From Nocardia rhizosphaerihabitans (GTDB lineage: Bacteria; Actinomycetota; Actinomycetes; Mycobacteriales; Mycobacteriaceae): 64,000 nt of DNA. The notes beneath the pieces were generated by a model. That model was given only the letters and a program-made list of their open reading frames with translations, was not told the DNA's origin and did not search any database. Numbering within the stretch: the stretch's first letter is position 1; the number at the start of each line of letters is the position of its first letter. The translations under genes and the position numbers were made by a program. The stretch is taken from NCBI RefSeq assembly GCF_014646295.1, contig NZ_BMNE01000007.1, forward strand, positions 124,001-188,000, given 5' to 3'. Of the stretch, positions 15,749 to 24,206 are shown one piece after another.

Positions 15749-15840
15749 CGACATTTCCTGTTCTTCCGCGTCGCCGTAGCCGTCTCGGCAGCATACCGGC
15801 AGTTCCGGCCGCGAATCCCCGGTTGCGGACGCGTCTGCCC

Positions 15841-15886
15841 TTGACAGGAGCGGCGGCGTACCGGGAAACTCGACAACCGGTACCGG
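15841..15886. promoter_or_regulatory. Candidate promoter/operator in the TetR-hydrolase intergenic region
   Basis: A TTGACA hexamer at 15841-15846 is followed by the inverted repeat TACCGG (15859-15864) / CCGGTA (15877-15882). The right half is part of the perfect 10-base palindrome CCGGTACCGG (15877-15886). The position between the divergent TetR gene and the hydrolase operon suits a TetR operator. No clear -10 is seen, so the exact promoter is uncertain. Confidence 0.4.
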
Positions 15887-15949
15887 CGGTACTACAGATC
15901 GAACCCGGAGTACAACGTGCAGTGGCGCACGCGTCCAGAAGGAATTCCC

Positions 15950-16891
15950 ATGGCGGTTCACCTCGACAATCAGCCCAGCGTCCGGCCAGTGCCGAGGCAA
16001 CAACACCGGGTCGGAAATGGTGAGATCGAGCTCGCTGTTTTCGAGTACGGGCAGCCCGATGGCGTACCCGTGGTACTGGTGCACGGCTGGCCCGACACCC
16101 ACCACCTGTGGGACGGCGTGATCGCGCTGCTGTCGGACAAATACCGGGTCCTGGCCTACGACACCCGCGGGTATGGCGAGTCCAGCGCTCCGCGCGCGGT
16201 CTCGGCCTACCGCCTCGATCGCCTGGCTACCGACTTCTTCGCCGTCGTCGACCAACTCAGCCCGGAGCAGCCGGTGCACGTCGTCGCGCACGACTGGGGA
16301 TCGGTCCAGGTCTGGGAGGCGGTCTGCGAGCACGGCGCCGAGGAATTCGTCGCGTCCTTCACCTCGATCTCGGGCCCCAACCTCGACCATCTCGGCACGT
16401 TCCTGCGGGCGCCGCTGCGCAGGCCGACCCCGCGCGCGATCTGGAACACCCTCGCCCAGGGCCTGTCCTCGGCCTACACCGGGTTCTTCATGCTGCCGGT
16501 GTTGCCCGGCCTTTTCTTCCGGGTGGCCGGTTCGGCGCGGATGTGGCGGCTGTTCCTGCGCCTGGTCGAGGGCATCCGGCCCGACCAGGTCACCGTGGCC
16601 GACTCCCTGCGCCGCGACATGATCTCCGGCCTGCGCTTCTACAAGGCCAACATCCTTCCCCGCATGGTCGGCCCGCGAGACCGGCGCACCGCGGTGCCCG
16701 TCCAGTTGCTCGTCAACACCCGCGACATCGCCGTGCGCCCGGCCGGCTACGACGACTACAGCCGGTGGGCGGACAACCTGATCCGCCATGACCTGCCGCG
16801 CGGCCACTGGCTGCCGTTCTCCGATCCGGGCGCGATCGCCGGCTACGCGGAGAAGTTCATCGCAGCGCACCCGACCGACAGCGGAAAGTAG
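15950..16891 (+). CDS. Alpha/beta hydrolase with Asp nucleophile (epoxide-hydrolase-like)
   Basis: A 313-residue alpha/beta hydrolase. The oxyanion motif is VLVHGWPDTHHLWDGV, the nucleophile elbow VVAHDWGSVQVWEAV carries Asp instead of Ser, and the late His is in LPRGHWLPFSDP. An Asp nucleophile with HGWP and HDWG is the signature of epoxide hydrolases and haloalkane dehalogenases; it also resembles the N-terminal half of mycobacterial EphD, but the SDR half is absent. GAAGGAA six bases before the ATG at 15950 supports this start rather than the in-frame ATG at 15917. It is first in an operon with an amidohydrolase, a diiron-like protein and a reductase. The substrate is unknown. Confidence 0.83.
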   Translation: MAVHLDNQPSVRPVPRQQHRVGNGEIELAVFEYGQPDGVPVVLVHGWPDTHHLWDGVIALLSDKYRVLAYDTRGYGESSAPRAVSAYRLDRLATDFFAVVDQLSPEQPVHVVAHDWGSVQVWEAVCEHGAEEFVASFTSISGPNLDHLGTFLRAPLRRPTPRAIWNTLAQGLSSAYTGFFMLPVLPGLFFRVAGSARMWRLFLRLVEGIRPDQVTVADSLRRDMISGLRFYKANILPRMVGPRDRRTAVPVQLLVNTRDIAVRPAGYDDYSRWADNLIRHDLPRGHWLPFSDPGAIAGYAEKFIAAHPTDSGK

Positions 16892-16898
16892 TTCCCTC

Positions 16899-18677
16899 AT
16901 GACCGATTTCGATCTCGTCATCACCGGCGGCACCTGGTTCGACGGCACCGACGCGCCTGCCGCGCGGCGCCATCTCGGCATCATCGACGGTGTCGTGCAC
17001 CGGGTTTCGGCCGAACCGCTGCCTGTCGGACCGAACACCGAGGTGATCGACGCCGACGGCAAGTGGGTCGTGCCCGGCTTCGTCGACGTGCACACCCACT
17101 ACGACGCCGAAGTGCTGATCAAGCCGGAACTGTCGGAGTCGTTGCGCCACGGCGTCACCACCGTCGTCATCGGCAACTGCTCGCTGTCGACGGTCCTGGC
17201 ATCCAACACCGATTGCGCCGACCTGTTCAGCCGGGTCGAAGCCGTGCCGCGTGACGCGGTGTACGAGACGCTCGACCGCACCCGCACCTGGTCGGGTCCG
17301 GCCGAATACGCGAAGGCGATCGACGAGCTGCCGCTGGGGCCGAATATCGCCGCATTCCTGGGTCATTCGGATCTGCGCACCCATGTGCTCGGCCTCGGTC
17401 GCGCGGTCACCCAGGACACCAAGCCGACCGCCGCCGAGATCGAGCGGATGCAGGAGCTGCTCGGCGAGGCGATCACCGCGGGCTTCCTCGGCCTGTCGTC
17501 GATGTCGAACCCGCTCGACAAGATCGACGGCGACGAATACCGGTCTCGCTCGCTGCCCTCGACCTACGCGCGCGGCAAGGAGGTGCGGGCGCTGAACCGG
17601 GTGCTGCGCCGCCACCGCCGCATCCTGCAGAGCGCGCCGACGGTGAGCCTGCGCCCGAACATCGCCAAGTTCTTCCTGGCCAGCGCGGGGATCGGCCGCC
17701 GTCCGCTGCGCACCTCGCTGCTCTCGGCGGCCGACTCCAAGGCCTACCCGCCGCTGGTGTGGTTCATGCTGACGGTGGCGCCCCTGCTGAACCGTCTCGC
17801 GCGCACCGACTTCCGCTGGCAGCACGTGCCGGTGCCGTTCACCGTGTATGCCGACGGCATCGATCTGGTCGTCTTCGAAGAGTTCGGCGCCGGTGCGGCC
17901 GCGCTGCATCTGAAGGATCAGGTCGACCGCAACGAACTGCTACAGGACGAGTCCTATCGGCGCTGGTTCCGCAAGCAGTACGACAACAAGTTCACCCCGC
18001 GCATCTGGCACCGCGACTTCTTCGACGCCGAGATCGTGGCCTGTCCCGACCCGTCGGTGGTCGGCAAGACGATCGGTCAGGTCGGCAAGGACCGGGGTCT
18101 GCATCCGGTGGACGCCTACCTCGACATGGTCGTCGAGCACGGTGCCGCGCTGCGCTGGCGCACCACCATCGCCAACGACCGGCCCGACTACCTGAACAAG
18201 CTGGCCGCCAGCAGCGGCGTGCAGATGGGCTTCGGCGACGCCGGTGCGCACCTGCGCAACATGGCCTTCTACAACTACCCATTGCGCCTGCTGGAACGCG
18301 TGCTGCGCGCGCAGGAAGCGGGCAAGCCCTTCCTGAGCGTCGAACGCGCCGTCCACCGGCTCACCGGTGAGCTCGCCGACTGGTTCCAGATCGATGCCGG
18401 TCATCTGCGCGAAGGCGATCGCGCCGACCTGCTCGTCCTGGATCCGGCCGGGCTCGACGCCAGGGTGCACGAACTGCACGAGGCGCCGCTGCCGGAGTTC
18501 GGGCTCGACCGGATGGTCAACCGCAACGACGACGCCGTGGTCGCCACCGTCGTCGGCGGCAAGCGGGTGTTCGAGCGTGGCACGCTCGCCGACGGGCTCG
18601 GCACCGACTGGGGCACCGGCAGTTTCCTGCGCGCCGGTGCTGCCGCTGTCACCACACCGGCGGAGGGGTCCCGATGA
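16899..18677 (+). CDS. Amidohydrolase, N-acyl-D-amino-acid deacylase family
   Basis: A 592-residue metal-dependent amidohydrolase like D-aminoacylases. It begins DLVITGGTWFDGTDAPAARR, has the metal site PGFVDVHTHYDAE (about residues 63-75), VIGNCSLSTV (the conserved cysteine of this subgroup), a HSDLRTHVLG segment, and the C-terminal Asp in MGFGDAGAHLRNM followed by VHRLTGELADWFQIDAGHL. Family members hydrolyse N-acyl-D-amino acids, dihydropyrimidines or related amides. This protein belongs to the large actinobacterial branch of unknown substrate. It starts seven bases after the hydrolase stop and its end overlaps the next start (ATGA), so the genes are coupled. Confidence 0.82.
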   Translation: MTDFDLVITGGTWFDGTDAPAARRHLGIIDGVVHRVSAEPLPVGPNTEVIDADGKWVVPGFVDVHTHYDAEVLIKPELSESLRHGVTTVVIGNCSLSTVLASNTDCADLFSRVEAVPRDAVYETLDRTRTWSGPAEYAKAIDELPLGPNIAAFLGHSDLRTHVLGLGRAVTQDTKPTAAEIERMQELLGEAITAGFLGLSSMSNPLDKIDGDEYRSRSLPSTYARGKEVRALNRVLRRHRRILQSAPTVSLRPNIAKFFLASAGIGRRPLRTSLLSAADSKAYPPLVWFMLTVAPLLNRLARTDFRWQHVPVPFTVYADGIDLVVFEEFGAGAAALHLKDQVDRNELLQDESYRRWFRKQYDNKFTPRIWHRDFFDAEIVACPDPSVVGKTIGQVGKDRGLHPVDAYLDMVVEHGAALRWRTTIANDRPDYLNKLAASSGVQMGFGDAGAHLRNMAFYNYPLRLLERVLRAQEAGKPFLSVERAVHRLTGELADWFQIDAGHLREGDRADLLVLDPAGLDARVHELHEAPLPEFGLDRMVNRNDDAVVATVVGGKRVFERGTLADGLGTDWGTGSFLRAGAAAVTTPAEGSR

Positions 18678-19561
18678 AGTTGCGTCGGCGTCGTACCCAG
18701 CACGCCCACGTCGCGCTGCACGCGCGCAATGTTCAGTTCGACTGGACCGACACCGCCCTGCGGTGGATGCCGGACGAGCCGGTGGCCTCACATGTCGTCA
18801 ACTCGCTGAATCTGCTGCTCCCCGAAGGGGAACGGATGTTCTGCGCGGCCTACAGCGAAGCGCTGCCGTACGTCGAGGATGCGAAACTGCGCGAGGACAT
18901 GCTCGGCTTCATCGGCCAGGAGGCGATGCACGCCGAGACCCACCAGAAGGTGCTGGCCGGGGTGCTCGCCGCGCACGGCATCGACACCGCGCCGTATGTG
19001 CGGCAGATGGAATTCGTCTTCCGCAACACCCTCGGACCCCGCGAGGGCAGCACCGCGGCCACCGAGGCCCGCATGGTGGAGCGGCTGACCTTCATCGCCA
19101 GCCTCGAGCACTTCTTCGCCTGGCTCGGGGACTGGATCCTCAACGCCGACTTGGAGAAACACCACGCCGACCCGCGCATGCTGGACCTTTTCCGCTGGCA
19201 CGGCGCCGAAGAGGTCGAACACCGCAATGTCGCCCACGACGTGGCGATCTACTTCGGCGCGGGCTATCTGCGGCGCGCGGTCATGATGATGATCGTCATC
19301 CCGATCCTGCTCGTCCTGGTCCTGCGCGGCACCCGCTACCTGATCAATCAGGATCCCGGCATGCCGAACATCGGCTACCCGATGCTGCTGTGGCGGATCC
19401 TGGGCGCGATGCGGCGCGGGGCGCTGCCGCGACTGCGCGCACTCGCGATCAGCGCCCTGTCGACGTTCAACCCACGCTATTCGCCGAACAGTGTCGGGTC
19501 GACCGAGCAGGCGATCGCGTACCTCGCCAAGTCTCCCGCGGCCAGGGCGGCGAACCAGTGA
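18674..19561 (+). CDS. PF10118-type ferritin-like metalloprotein (candidate diiron enzyme)
   Basis: A 295-residue protein of the family annotated as predicted metal-dependent hydrolase (PF10118). The sequence carries a ferritin-like ligand set: a Glu in LLPEGERMF (E52 or E54), E83-x-x-H86 in GQEAMHAETH, E145 in SLEHFF, and E180-x-x-H183 in WHGAEEVEHR. Four such helices are the pattern of diiron oxygenases and oxidases. A hydrophobic helix at about 203-218 may attach it to the membrane. The downstream neighbour is an iron-sulfur flavoprotein reductase overlapping by four bases, so I infer a two-component oxidase or hydroxylase rather than a hydrolase. That function is inference; the ligand motifs are directly visible. 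Confidence 0.75.
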   Translation: MKLRRRRTQHAHVALHARNVQFDWTDTALRWMPDEPVASHVVNSLNLLLPEGERMFCAAYSEALPYVEDAKLREDMLGFIGQEAMHAETHQKVLAGVLAAHGIDTAPYVRQMEFVFRNTLGPREGSTAATEARMVERLTFIASLEHFFAWLGDWILNADLEKHHADPRMLDLFRWHGAEEVEHRNVAHDVAIYFGAGYLRRAVMMMIVIPILLVLVLRGTRYLINQDPGMPNIGYPMLLWRILGAMRRGALPRLRALAISALSTFNPRYSPNSVGSTEQAIAYLAKSPAARAANQ

Positions 19562-20661
19562 CCCGCCCCGTCCCCACCGTGCTGCCGCCGGACCTGTACG
19601 GCAAGCACGTCCACGATCCGACCACCCGGGTTCTCGACCGGATCGCCACCGCGAAAGTGACGCTGTCGACGCTGATCAACCGGGGCAGGCTCCCATCCGG
19701 CGTGAACGACCATCGTTTTCCGGTCGTCGTCACCGACCGGGTCCTCGTCGCGGCCGACGCCGATGTGGTGAGTCTGCGCCTCGAGTCGCCGTCGGGGCGC
19801 AGCCTGCCGCGCTGGCAGCCCGGCGCGCACATCGACCTGGAACTACCGTCGGGCCGGATCCGCCAGTACTCCCTGTGCGGCGACCCCGCCGACCGCGGCG
19901 CCTACCGGATCGCGGTGCGCCGCATCCCCGACGGTGGCGGCGGATCGATCGAGGTGCACGACGAGCTGGCGGTCGGCACGGAACTGATGGTGCGCGGCCC
20001 GCGCAACGCCTTCCTGTTCGCTCCGCCCGGCCGCGGATCCACCGCGCGCCGACTGCATTTCGTGGCGGGCGGCATCGGCATCACCCCGATCCTGGCGATG
20101 GCCAGGGCCGCCGATCGGCTCGGCGTGCCGTGGACGATGGTCTACTGCGGCCGCACCCTCGACACCATCCCGTTCCTCGACGAGATCGCGGAGTTCGGTG
20201 ACCGCGTCACGGTGCGCACCGACGCCGACCACGGCATCCCCACCGCCGCGGATCTGCTCGCCGGCGTCGACGGCGATACCGCGGTGTACTGTTGCGGACC
20301 GACCGTCATGACGGCCGCGCTCCTGAGCGCGATCAGGGACATGGACGGCGTCGAATTCCATTCGGAACGCTTCTCACCCGCCCCGGTCGTCGACGGCGCC
20401 CCCTTCGCCGTGCGACTCGCCGCCACCGGCGAAATCGTCGAGGTAGGCGCCGACGAAACCATGCTCGCCGCCATCCTGCGAGCCCGCCCGAACCAGCCCT
20501 ACTCCTGCCGGCAGGGCTTCTGCGGCACCTGCGTCGTCCGAGTCGTCGCCGGCTCCCCCGACCACCGCGACACCGTTCTCACCGACTCCGACCATGCCGA
20601 GGGAAAGACACTCGCCTGTGTATCCCGTGGCCACGGAGACACTCTCGTTCTGGACCTGTGA
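19558..20661 (+). CDS. PDR-type ferredoxin/oxygenase reductase (flavin, NAD, C-terminal 2Fe-2S)
   Basis: A 367-residue reductase in the phthalate-dioxygenase-reductase order: an N-terminal extension of about 60 residues, a flavin domain (RQYSLCGDP near residue 102), an NAD domain (FVAGGIGITPILAMAR, then VYCCGPTVM) and a C-terminal plant-type 2Fe-2S domain with PYSCRQGFCGTCVVRV and LACVSRG (four Cys ligands in C-x4-C-x2-C...C). It takes electrons from NAD(P)H to an oxygenase. The GTG at 19558 overlaps the previous stop (GTGA), which argues that its partner is the diiron-like protein just upstream. It closes the operon; no hairpin is obvious after it. Confidence 0.88.
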   Translation: MTRPVPTVLPPDLYGKHVHDPTTRVLDRIATAKVTLSTLINRGRLPSGVNDHRFPVVVTDRVLVAADADVVSLRLESPSGRSLPRWQPGAHIDLELPSGRIRQYSLCGDPADRGAYRIAVRRIPDGGGGSIEVHDELAVGTELMVRGPRNAFLFAPPGRGSTARRLHFVAGGIGITPILAMARAADRLGVPWTMVYCGRTLDTIPFLDEIAEFGDRVTVRTDADHGIPTAADLLAGVDGDTAVYCCGPTVMTAALLSAIRDMDGVEFHSERFSPAPVVDGAPFAVRLAATGEIVEVGADETMLAAILRARPNQPYSCRQGFCGTCVVRVVAGSPDHRDTVLTDSDHAEGKTLACVSRGHGDTLVLDL

Positions 20662-20703
20662 GGGCAGAGGTTGATGCGGCGCGCGAATGTCGGAGGCTGT
20701 TTC

Positions 20704-20709
20704 TACAAT
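20704..20709 (+). promoter_or_regulatory. -10 box (TACAAT) of a leaderless promoter
   Basis: TACAAT lies exactly seven bases before the GTG at 20717, so transcription would start at the start codon. No ribosome binding site is found before this GTG or before the alternative ATG at 20687. Similar boxes precede the starts at 26564, 32944, 35175 and 38683. Confidence 0.55.
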
Positions 20710-20716
20710 CCGGGAC

Positions 20717-21283
20717 GTGACGCTCACCCTCGCCGATCTCGCCGGCTACACCGATCGCGGCCTCGACGCCGATCTCGCCCGCTGGTTCCCTGACGCCGAA
20801 CCGGTCGTCCTCCCCGCCGAAACCCGTTCGGTGGCCTCGTTTCTCGAGAAGCTGGCGCCTCTCGACGCCGCCGCACTGGCGGCCTTCGACCACCGGGTCC
20901 GCTCCGGCCGGCTACCACAATTCCTCGACATCTTCGACTGGTCCTACGCGTTCGACTTCGCCGGCAACGACTGCACCATTCTCGATGCCGACTACGCCAC
21001 CGAACTCACCGACGAGGATGTGTTCTCCCTCGGCGCCGACGGCGGCGGCAACCTCTACGTCGTGCTCACCAACGGCCAGGTCGCGGTGTGGTTCCACGAG
21101 GAGGGTGTGCTCGAGGGCGGGACCCGTTTCGACAACCTCGACGTCTTCCTCTGGTCATATGTGCGCTACCGCGCGGTGCGAGCGGGCAAGCTCGCCCGCG
21201 CCGAGGTCGAGGCCGACTTCATCGCGCTCGGCCAGGACGGCGCGCTGGCCGAGAACCTGGGGCTGCTGAGCATGATGGCCTGA
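20717..21283 (+). CDS. Hypothetical protein, SMI1/KNR4 (SUKH)-like
   Basis: A 188-residue acidic protein. The middle reads GADGGGNLYVVLTNGQVAVW, followed by FHEEGVLEGGTRFDNLDVFLWSYV. This resembles the conserved strand and helix of SMI1/KNR4 (SUKH) proteins, some of which are immunity proteins against contact-dependent toxins. No toxin gene is adjacent, so an immunity role is not supported here. The upstream ATG at 20687 is in frame, but the GTG at 20717 follows a -10 box at the correct distance for a leaderless transcript, so I use it. Family assignment is tentative. Confidence 0.6.
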   Translation: MTLTLADLAGYTDRGLDADLARWFPDAEPVVLPAETRSVASFLEKLAPLDAAALAAFDHRVRSGRLPQFLDIFDWSYAFDFAGNDCTILDADYATELTDEDVFSLGADGGGNLYVVLTNGQVAVWFHEEGVLEGGTRFDNLDVFLWSYVRYRAVRAGKLARAEVEADFIALGQDGALAENLGLLSMMA

Positions 21284-21311
21284 GTACCTTGCCCATCGTG
21301 GCCGCGACCTC

Positions 21312-21475
21312 CTAACCCGTACCGCGCAGCGACCGGGCCGCTGCGTCAGCGAGCTTGACGTCCTTGCGGCCCGGAAGTTCTGCGATATCCTGGCTCCAGG
21401 CAGCAGCGCCTTCTGACAGGCCTGTGCCGCGGTGTCGACGTCGTCCACCGCGCCATGCTCCCCGCGCACGCCGCG
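21312..21475 (-). pseudogene. Small frameshifted gene remnant
   Basis: The 311-base gap 21284-21594 has no intact gene. On the minus strand it holds protein-like sequence in two frames: DDVDTAAQACQKALLPGA, and, after a one-base shift near 21395, AWSQDIAELPGRKDVKLADA followed by AARSLRGTG and a TAG at 21312. No start or ribosome site is visible. The family is not recognised. The rest of the gap shows only a weak GGAATG before the next start. Confidence 0.3.
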
Positions 21476-21594
21476 CGAATCGAAGGCCCTTGTTCTTTCC
21501 GGCCGATCCCTGACACCGGACCTCTGGTCCCGCTCCCGAGATCGATCGCCGCATTGCCTTGCCTCGACCACATCACAGAATGGAATGAAAGCCC

Positions 21595-22086
21595 ATGAGT
21601 ACCAACGGAATCACCGACGGCGCCGAGCGCGCGATCATCGAGAACATGCTCGACCGCAACCGCGCCGCACTCGTCGAGACCGCGCGCGGCCTGTCCGAGG
21701 CCGACGCCCGCCGACGACTCGTCGCGTCGCTGACGACACCGATCTCCTTGCTCAAACATGCCGCCGCCGCGGAACGGATCTGGTTTCAGCGGTTCTGGGC
21801 CGGCCTGGACGAATCCGAATGCGATGGCTACTCCCGCCGCGACGAGGGCACCTTCACCGTCACCGACGACGAATCCCTGGCCGATGTCATCGCCGAGTTC
21901 GAACGCGCCGGCAGGCGCTCACGGGAGATCGCGTCCCGCTTCGACCTCGACGACACCGTGGATATTCCCCGCGAGGGAAAGGTCAGCATGCGCTGGACAC
22001 TGCTCGCCATGATCCAAGAGTTCGCCAGGCACGCAGGTCACGGCGATATTCTCCGCGAACAGATCGACCACCCCGCACCGCGATAA
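21595..22086 (+). CDS. DinB-superfamily protein (DUF664-like)
   Basis: A 163-residue four-helix-bundle protein of the DinB/YfiT superfamily. Recognisable parts are ENMLDRNRAALVETARGLSE, then SLLKHAAAAERIWFQRFWAG with the first metal-ligand His, and a late WTLLAMIQEFARHAGHGDIL with the HxxH-like pair (RHAGH). Members are metal-binding thiol transferases or hydrolases, often for mycothiol or bacillithiol conjugates. In a mycothiol-producing actinomycete a mycothiol-dependent role is plausible but not shown. The start at 21595 lacks a strong ribosome site (GGAATG about 10 bases upstream). Confidence 0.78.
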   Translation: MSTNGITDGAERAIIENMLDRNRAALVETARGLSEADARRRLVASLTTPISLLKHAAAAERIWFQRFWAGLDESECDGYSRRDEGTFTVTDDESLADVIAEFERAGRRSREIASRFDLDDTVDIPREGKVSMRWTLLAMIQEFARHAGHGDILREQIDHPAPR

Positions 22087-22155
22087 ACCCGCTCCTGCTA
22101 TCTGGCGTATCCAGCGCTGAATCCTGGCGATTCCGACAGGAAGTCGTCGGAGCCG

Positions 22156-24147
22156 CTAGACGACCTTTGCATCGATCAGCAGGCTCCAGATCTCGCCCTG
22201 GTCGACGACCTCGACCCCGAGCTTCTCCGCCTTGGTCAGCTTGCTGTCACCGACTCCCGCGCCGGTGATGAGCAGGTCGGTATTCGCCGAGACAGAGGAC
22301 GCCGCCGTCGCGCCCGCCTGCTCACACAGGCGTTGAAATGTCGGTCGGGCGACCTTCTCCCCCGACCGCGGGTCGCTGATGGCGCCGGTGATCACCACCG
22401 TCTTGCCTTCCAGGGGCGCGCCGGCCGCGACGACCGGGGCGAGGTCCTCCGCGCGCACGTCCAGGTCGACACCCGCCGCCCGCAACCGCTCCAGCTCCGG
22501 ACGCAGGCGGGTGAGGTGGGCGACCAGCGAGGCGGCGACCTTCGGTCCGATGTCCTCCACCGCGACGAGCCGTTCCTCACCCGCGTCGGCGACCTCCTCC
22601 AGTGAGCCGAATCCCGCGCGAGCCAAACGAGCCGCGGTGCCGTCGGAGGCCATCGGAATCGCCAGGCCGATCAGCGCCCGGCGCAGGCCGACCTGGCGAC
22701 TGGCATCGATCGACTCGATCATCCGCGCGGCCGAGACCTCGCCGATGCGGTCGAATTCGAGCAGGCGCTCCTGGGTGAGGGTGTAGAAGTCCGACGGGCG
22801 CTCCAGGATTCCGGCCTCGGCGAGGCGCTCGATCCACACCTGCCCGATGGCGTCGATGTCGGCGGCGGCCCGCGAGGCCCAGTGGATCAGCCGCCGCACC
22901 GTCTGGGCGGAGCAGGAAACGTTGGTGCAGAACAGCTCTCGGCTGTTGCCCTGCTCGGTCACCGGCTGTCCGCACGAGGGGCAGACGGTCGGCGGCACGA
23001 TCTCGCGCTCCTGGCCCGTCCGCTTCGCCGCGTCGAGCACGCCCGCCACGAACGGGATCACGTCGCCCGCGCGGCGCACCAGCACGGTGTCACCGATCTT
23101 GATGTCGCGGGCGCGGATGACCTCCTGGTTGGCCAGCGTCGCTTTCGTGACCGTCGTGCCACCGACGAAAACCGGCTCCAGCCACGCGACCGGGACGATC
23201 TTGCCGGTCTTGCCGACGTCCCAGACCACATCGGCCAGCACCGTGGTCTTCTCCTCCGCGGCGAACTTGAACGCCAGCGCGCCACGCGGCGAGTTCGACC
23301 GTGTTCCGGCCGCCGCGTAGGCATTTCGGTCGGCCAGCCGCAGCACGGCGCCGTCGAGGTCGTAGTCCAGTTCGTTGCGGCCCTGCTCGACCGCGGTGAT
23401 CGCCGCCTGTGCCTGTTCGGCGTCGGTGCACAAGCGCATCTGGGCACCCTCGACGCCGAGCGCCCGCAACCCCTCCGCGAGGTCGACCGCGGCGCCGCCC
23501 GCGGAGGTGTCGAGATCGAAGCCGAAGAACTGCAGTCGACGCTCGGCGACCGTCGCGGGGTCCTTCGCCCGCAGTGTGCCTGCCGCGGCGTTGCGTGGAT
23601 TGATCAGCGGCTTGTCCGGATGTGCCGTGTTGTAGGCGGCGAAGGTCGACCGCAGCATCACCGCCTCGCCACGCACCTCCACCCGTCCCGGGACATCGAT
23701 CCGTTCGGGAACACCGTCGACCAGGGCGCGGACCAACATGGTGACGTCGTCGCCGGTGGTGCCGTCGCCGCGGGTCACGGCACGCACGAAGCGCCCGTCC
23801 TCGAAGACCAGGGCCAGCGAGAGGCCGTCGAGCTTGGGCATCACCACCACCGGCTGACCGGGGAAGCGGTTGAACAGCGCCTCGACCTGTTCGGGTTTGG
23901 TCGCCTTCTCGAGCGACAGCATGGGACGCGAGTGCCGGACCGGAGCGTGCAGCACCGCGGGCGCGCCGACCTGCTCGAGCGGATTCGGGTCGGGCGTGAG
24001 GTCGGGGTGTGCCGCGATCAGGGCACGAAGCTCGTCTTCGATCGTGTCGTACTCGGCGTCGGCGACCAGCGGCGCGCCTTGGTAGTAGGCGTCGCGCAGC
24101 GCCACGATACGGTCGGCGAGTTCTCGAATGCGTTCCCCAGTTTCCAC
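22156..24147 (-). CDS. ligA: NAD-dependent DNA ligase, divergent LigA-type
   Basis: A 663-residue NAD-dependent ligase with all LigA domains: Ia (AEYDTIEDELRALIAAHPDL), adenylation with the nucleophile K105 in VVMPKLDGLSL, GEAVMLRSTF, NPRNAAAGTLR, and FKFAAEEKTTVLADVVWDVG; then the OB fold (GDTVLVRRAGDVIPFVAG), a Cys4 zinc finger (CPSCGQPV with CTNVSC), HhH repeats and a C-terminal BRCT (KTVVITGAISDPRSGEKVAR). It deviates at usually fixed places: MLSLEKA instead of MLSLDNA, and a lysine motif KLDG. The start is a GTG at 24147 with no strong ribosome site; a TAGCGT box lies eight bases before it. Because of these differences and the neighbours, it may be a second ligase beside a housekeeping LigA elsewhere. 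Confidence 0.85.
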   Translation of the reverse strand: METGERIRELADRIVALRDAYYQGAPLVADAEYDTIEDELRALIAAHPDLTPDPNPLEQVGAPAVLHAPVRHSRPMLSLEKATKPEQVEALFNRFPGQPVVVMPKLDGLSLALVFEDGRFVRAVTRGDGTTGDDVTMLVRALVDGVPERIDVPGRVEVRGEAVMLRSTFAAYNTAHPDKPLINPRNAAAGTLRAKDPATVAERRLQFFGFDLDTSAGGAAVDLAEGLRALGVEGAQMRLCTDAEQAQAAITAVEQGRNELDYDLDGAVLRLADRNAYAAAGTRSNSPRGALAFKFAAEEKTTVLADVVWDVGKTGKIVPVAWLEPVFVGGTTVTKATLANQEVIRARDIKIGDTVLVRRAGDVIPFVAGVLDAAKRTGQEREIVPPTVCPSCGQPVTEQGNSRELFCTNVSCSAQTVRRLIHWASRAAADIDAIGQVWIERLAEAGILERPSDFYTLTQERLLEFDRIGEVSAARMIESIDASRQVGLRRALIGLAIPMASDGTAARLARAGFGSLEEVADAGEERLVAVEDIGPKVAASLVAHLTRLRPELERLRAAGVDLDVRAEDLAPVVAAGAPLEGKTVVITGAISDPRSGEKVARPTFQRLCEQAGATAASSVSANTDLLITGAGVGDSKLTKAEKLGVEVVDQGEIWSLLIDAKVV

Positions 24148-24206
24148 AGCACGCGACGCTACCGATCCCCACCGACAACTCTGCCGCCGAGTGGGCGGAA
24201 TCCGGG

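Noticed and set aside
15755..17095. TetR gene extended to 678 codons
   Set aside because: The extension lies opposite the hydrolase gene and is not protein-like; the HTH starts right after the internal ATGs.
20717..21283. Immunity protein of a toxin system (SUKH-like)
   Set aside because: The fold similarity is weak and no polymorphic toxin, WXG100 or secretion gene lies nearby.
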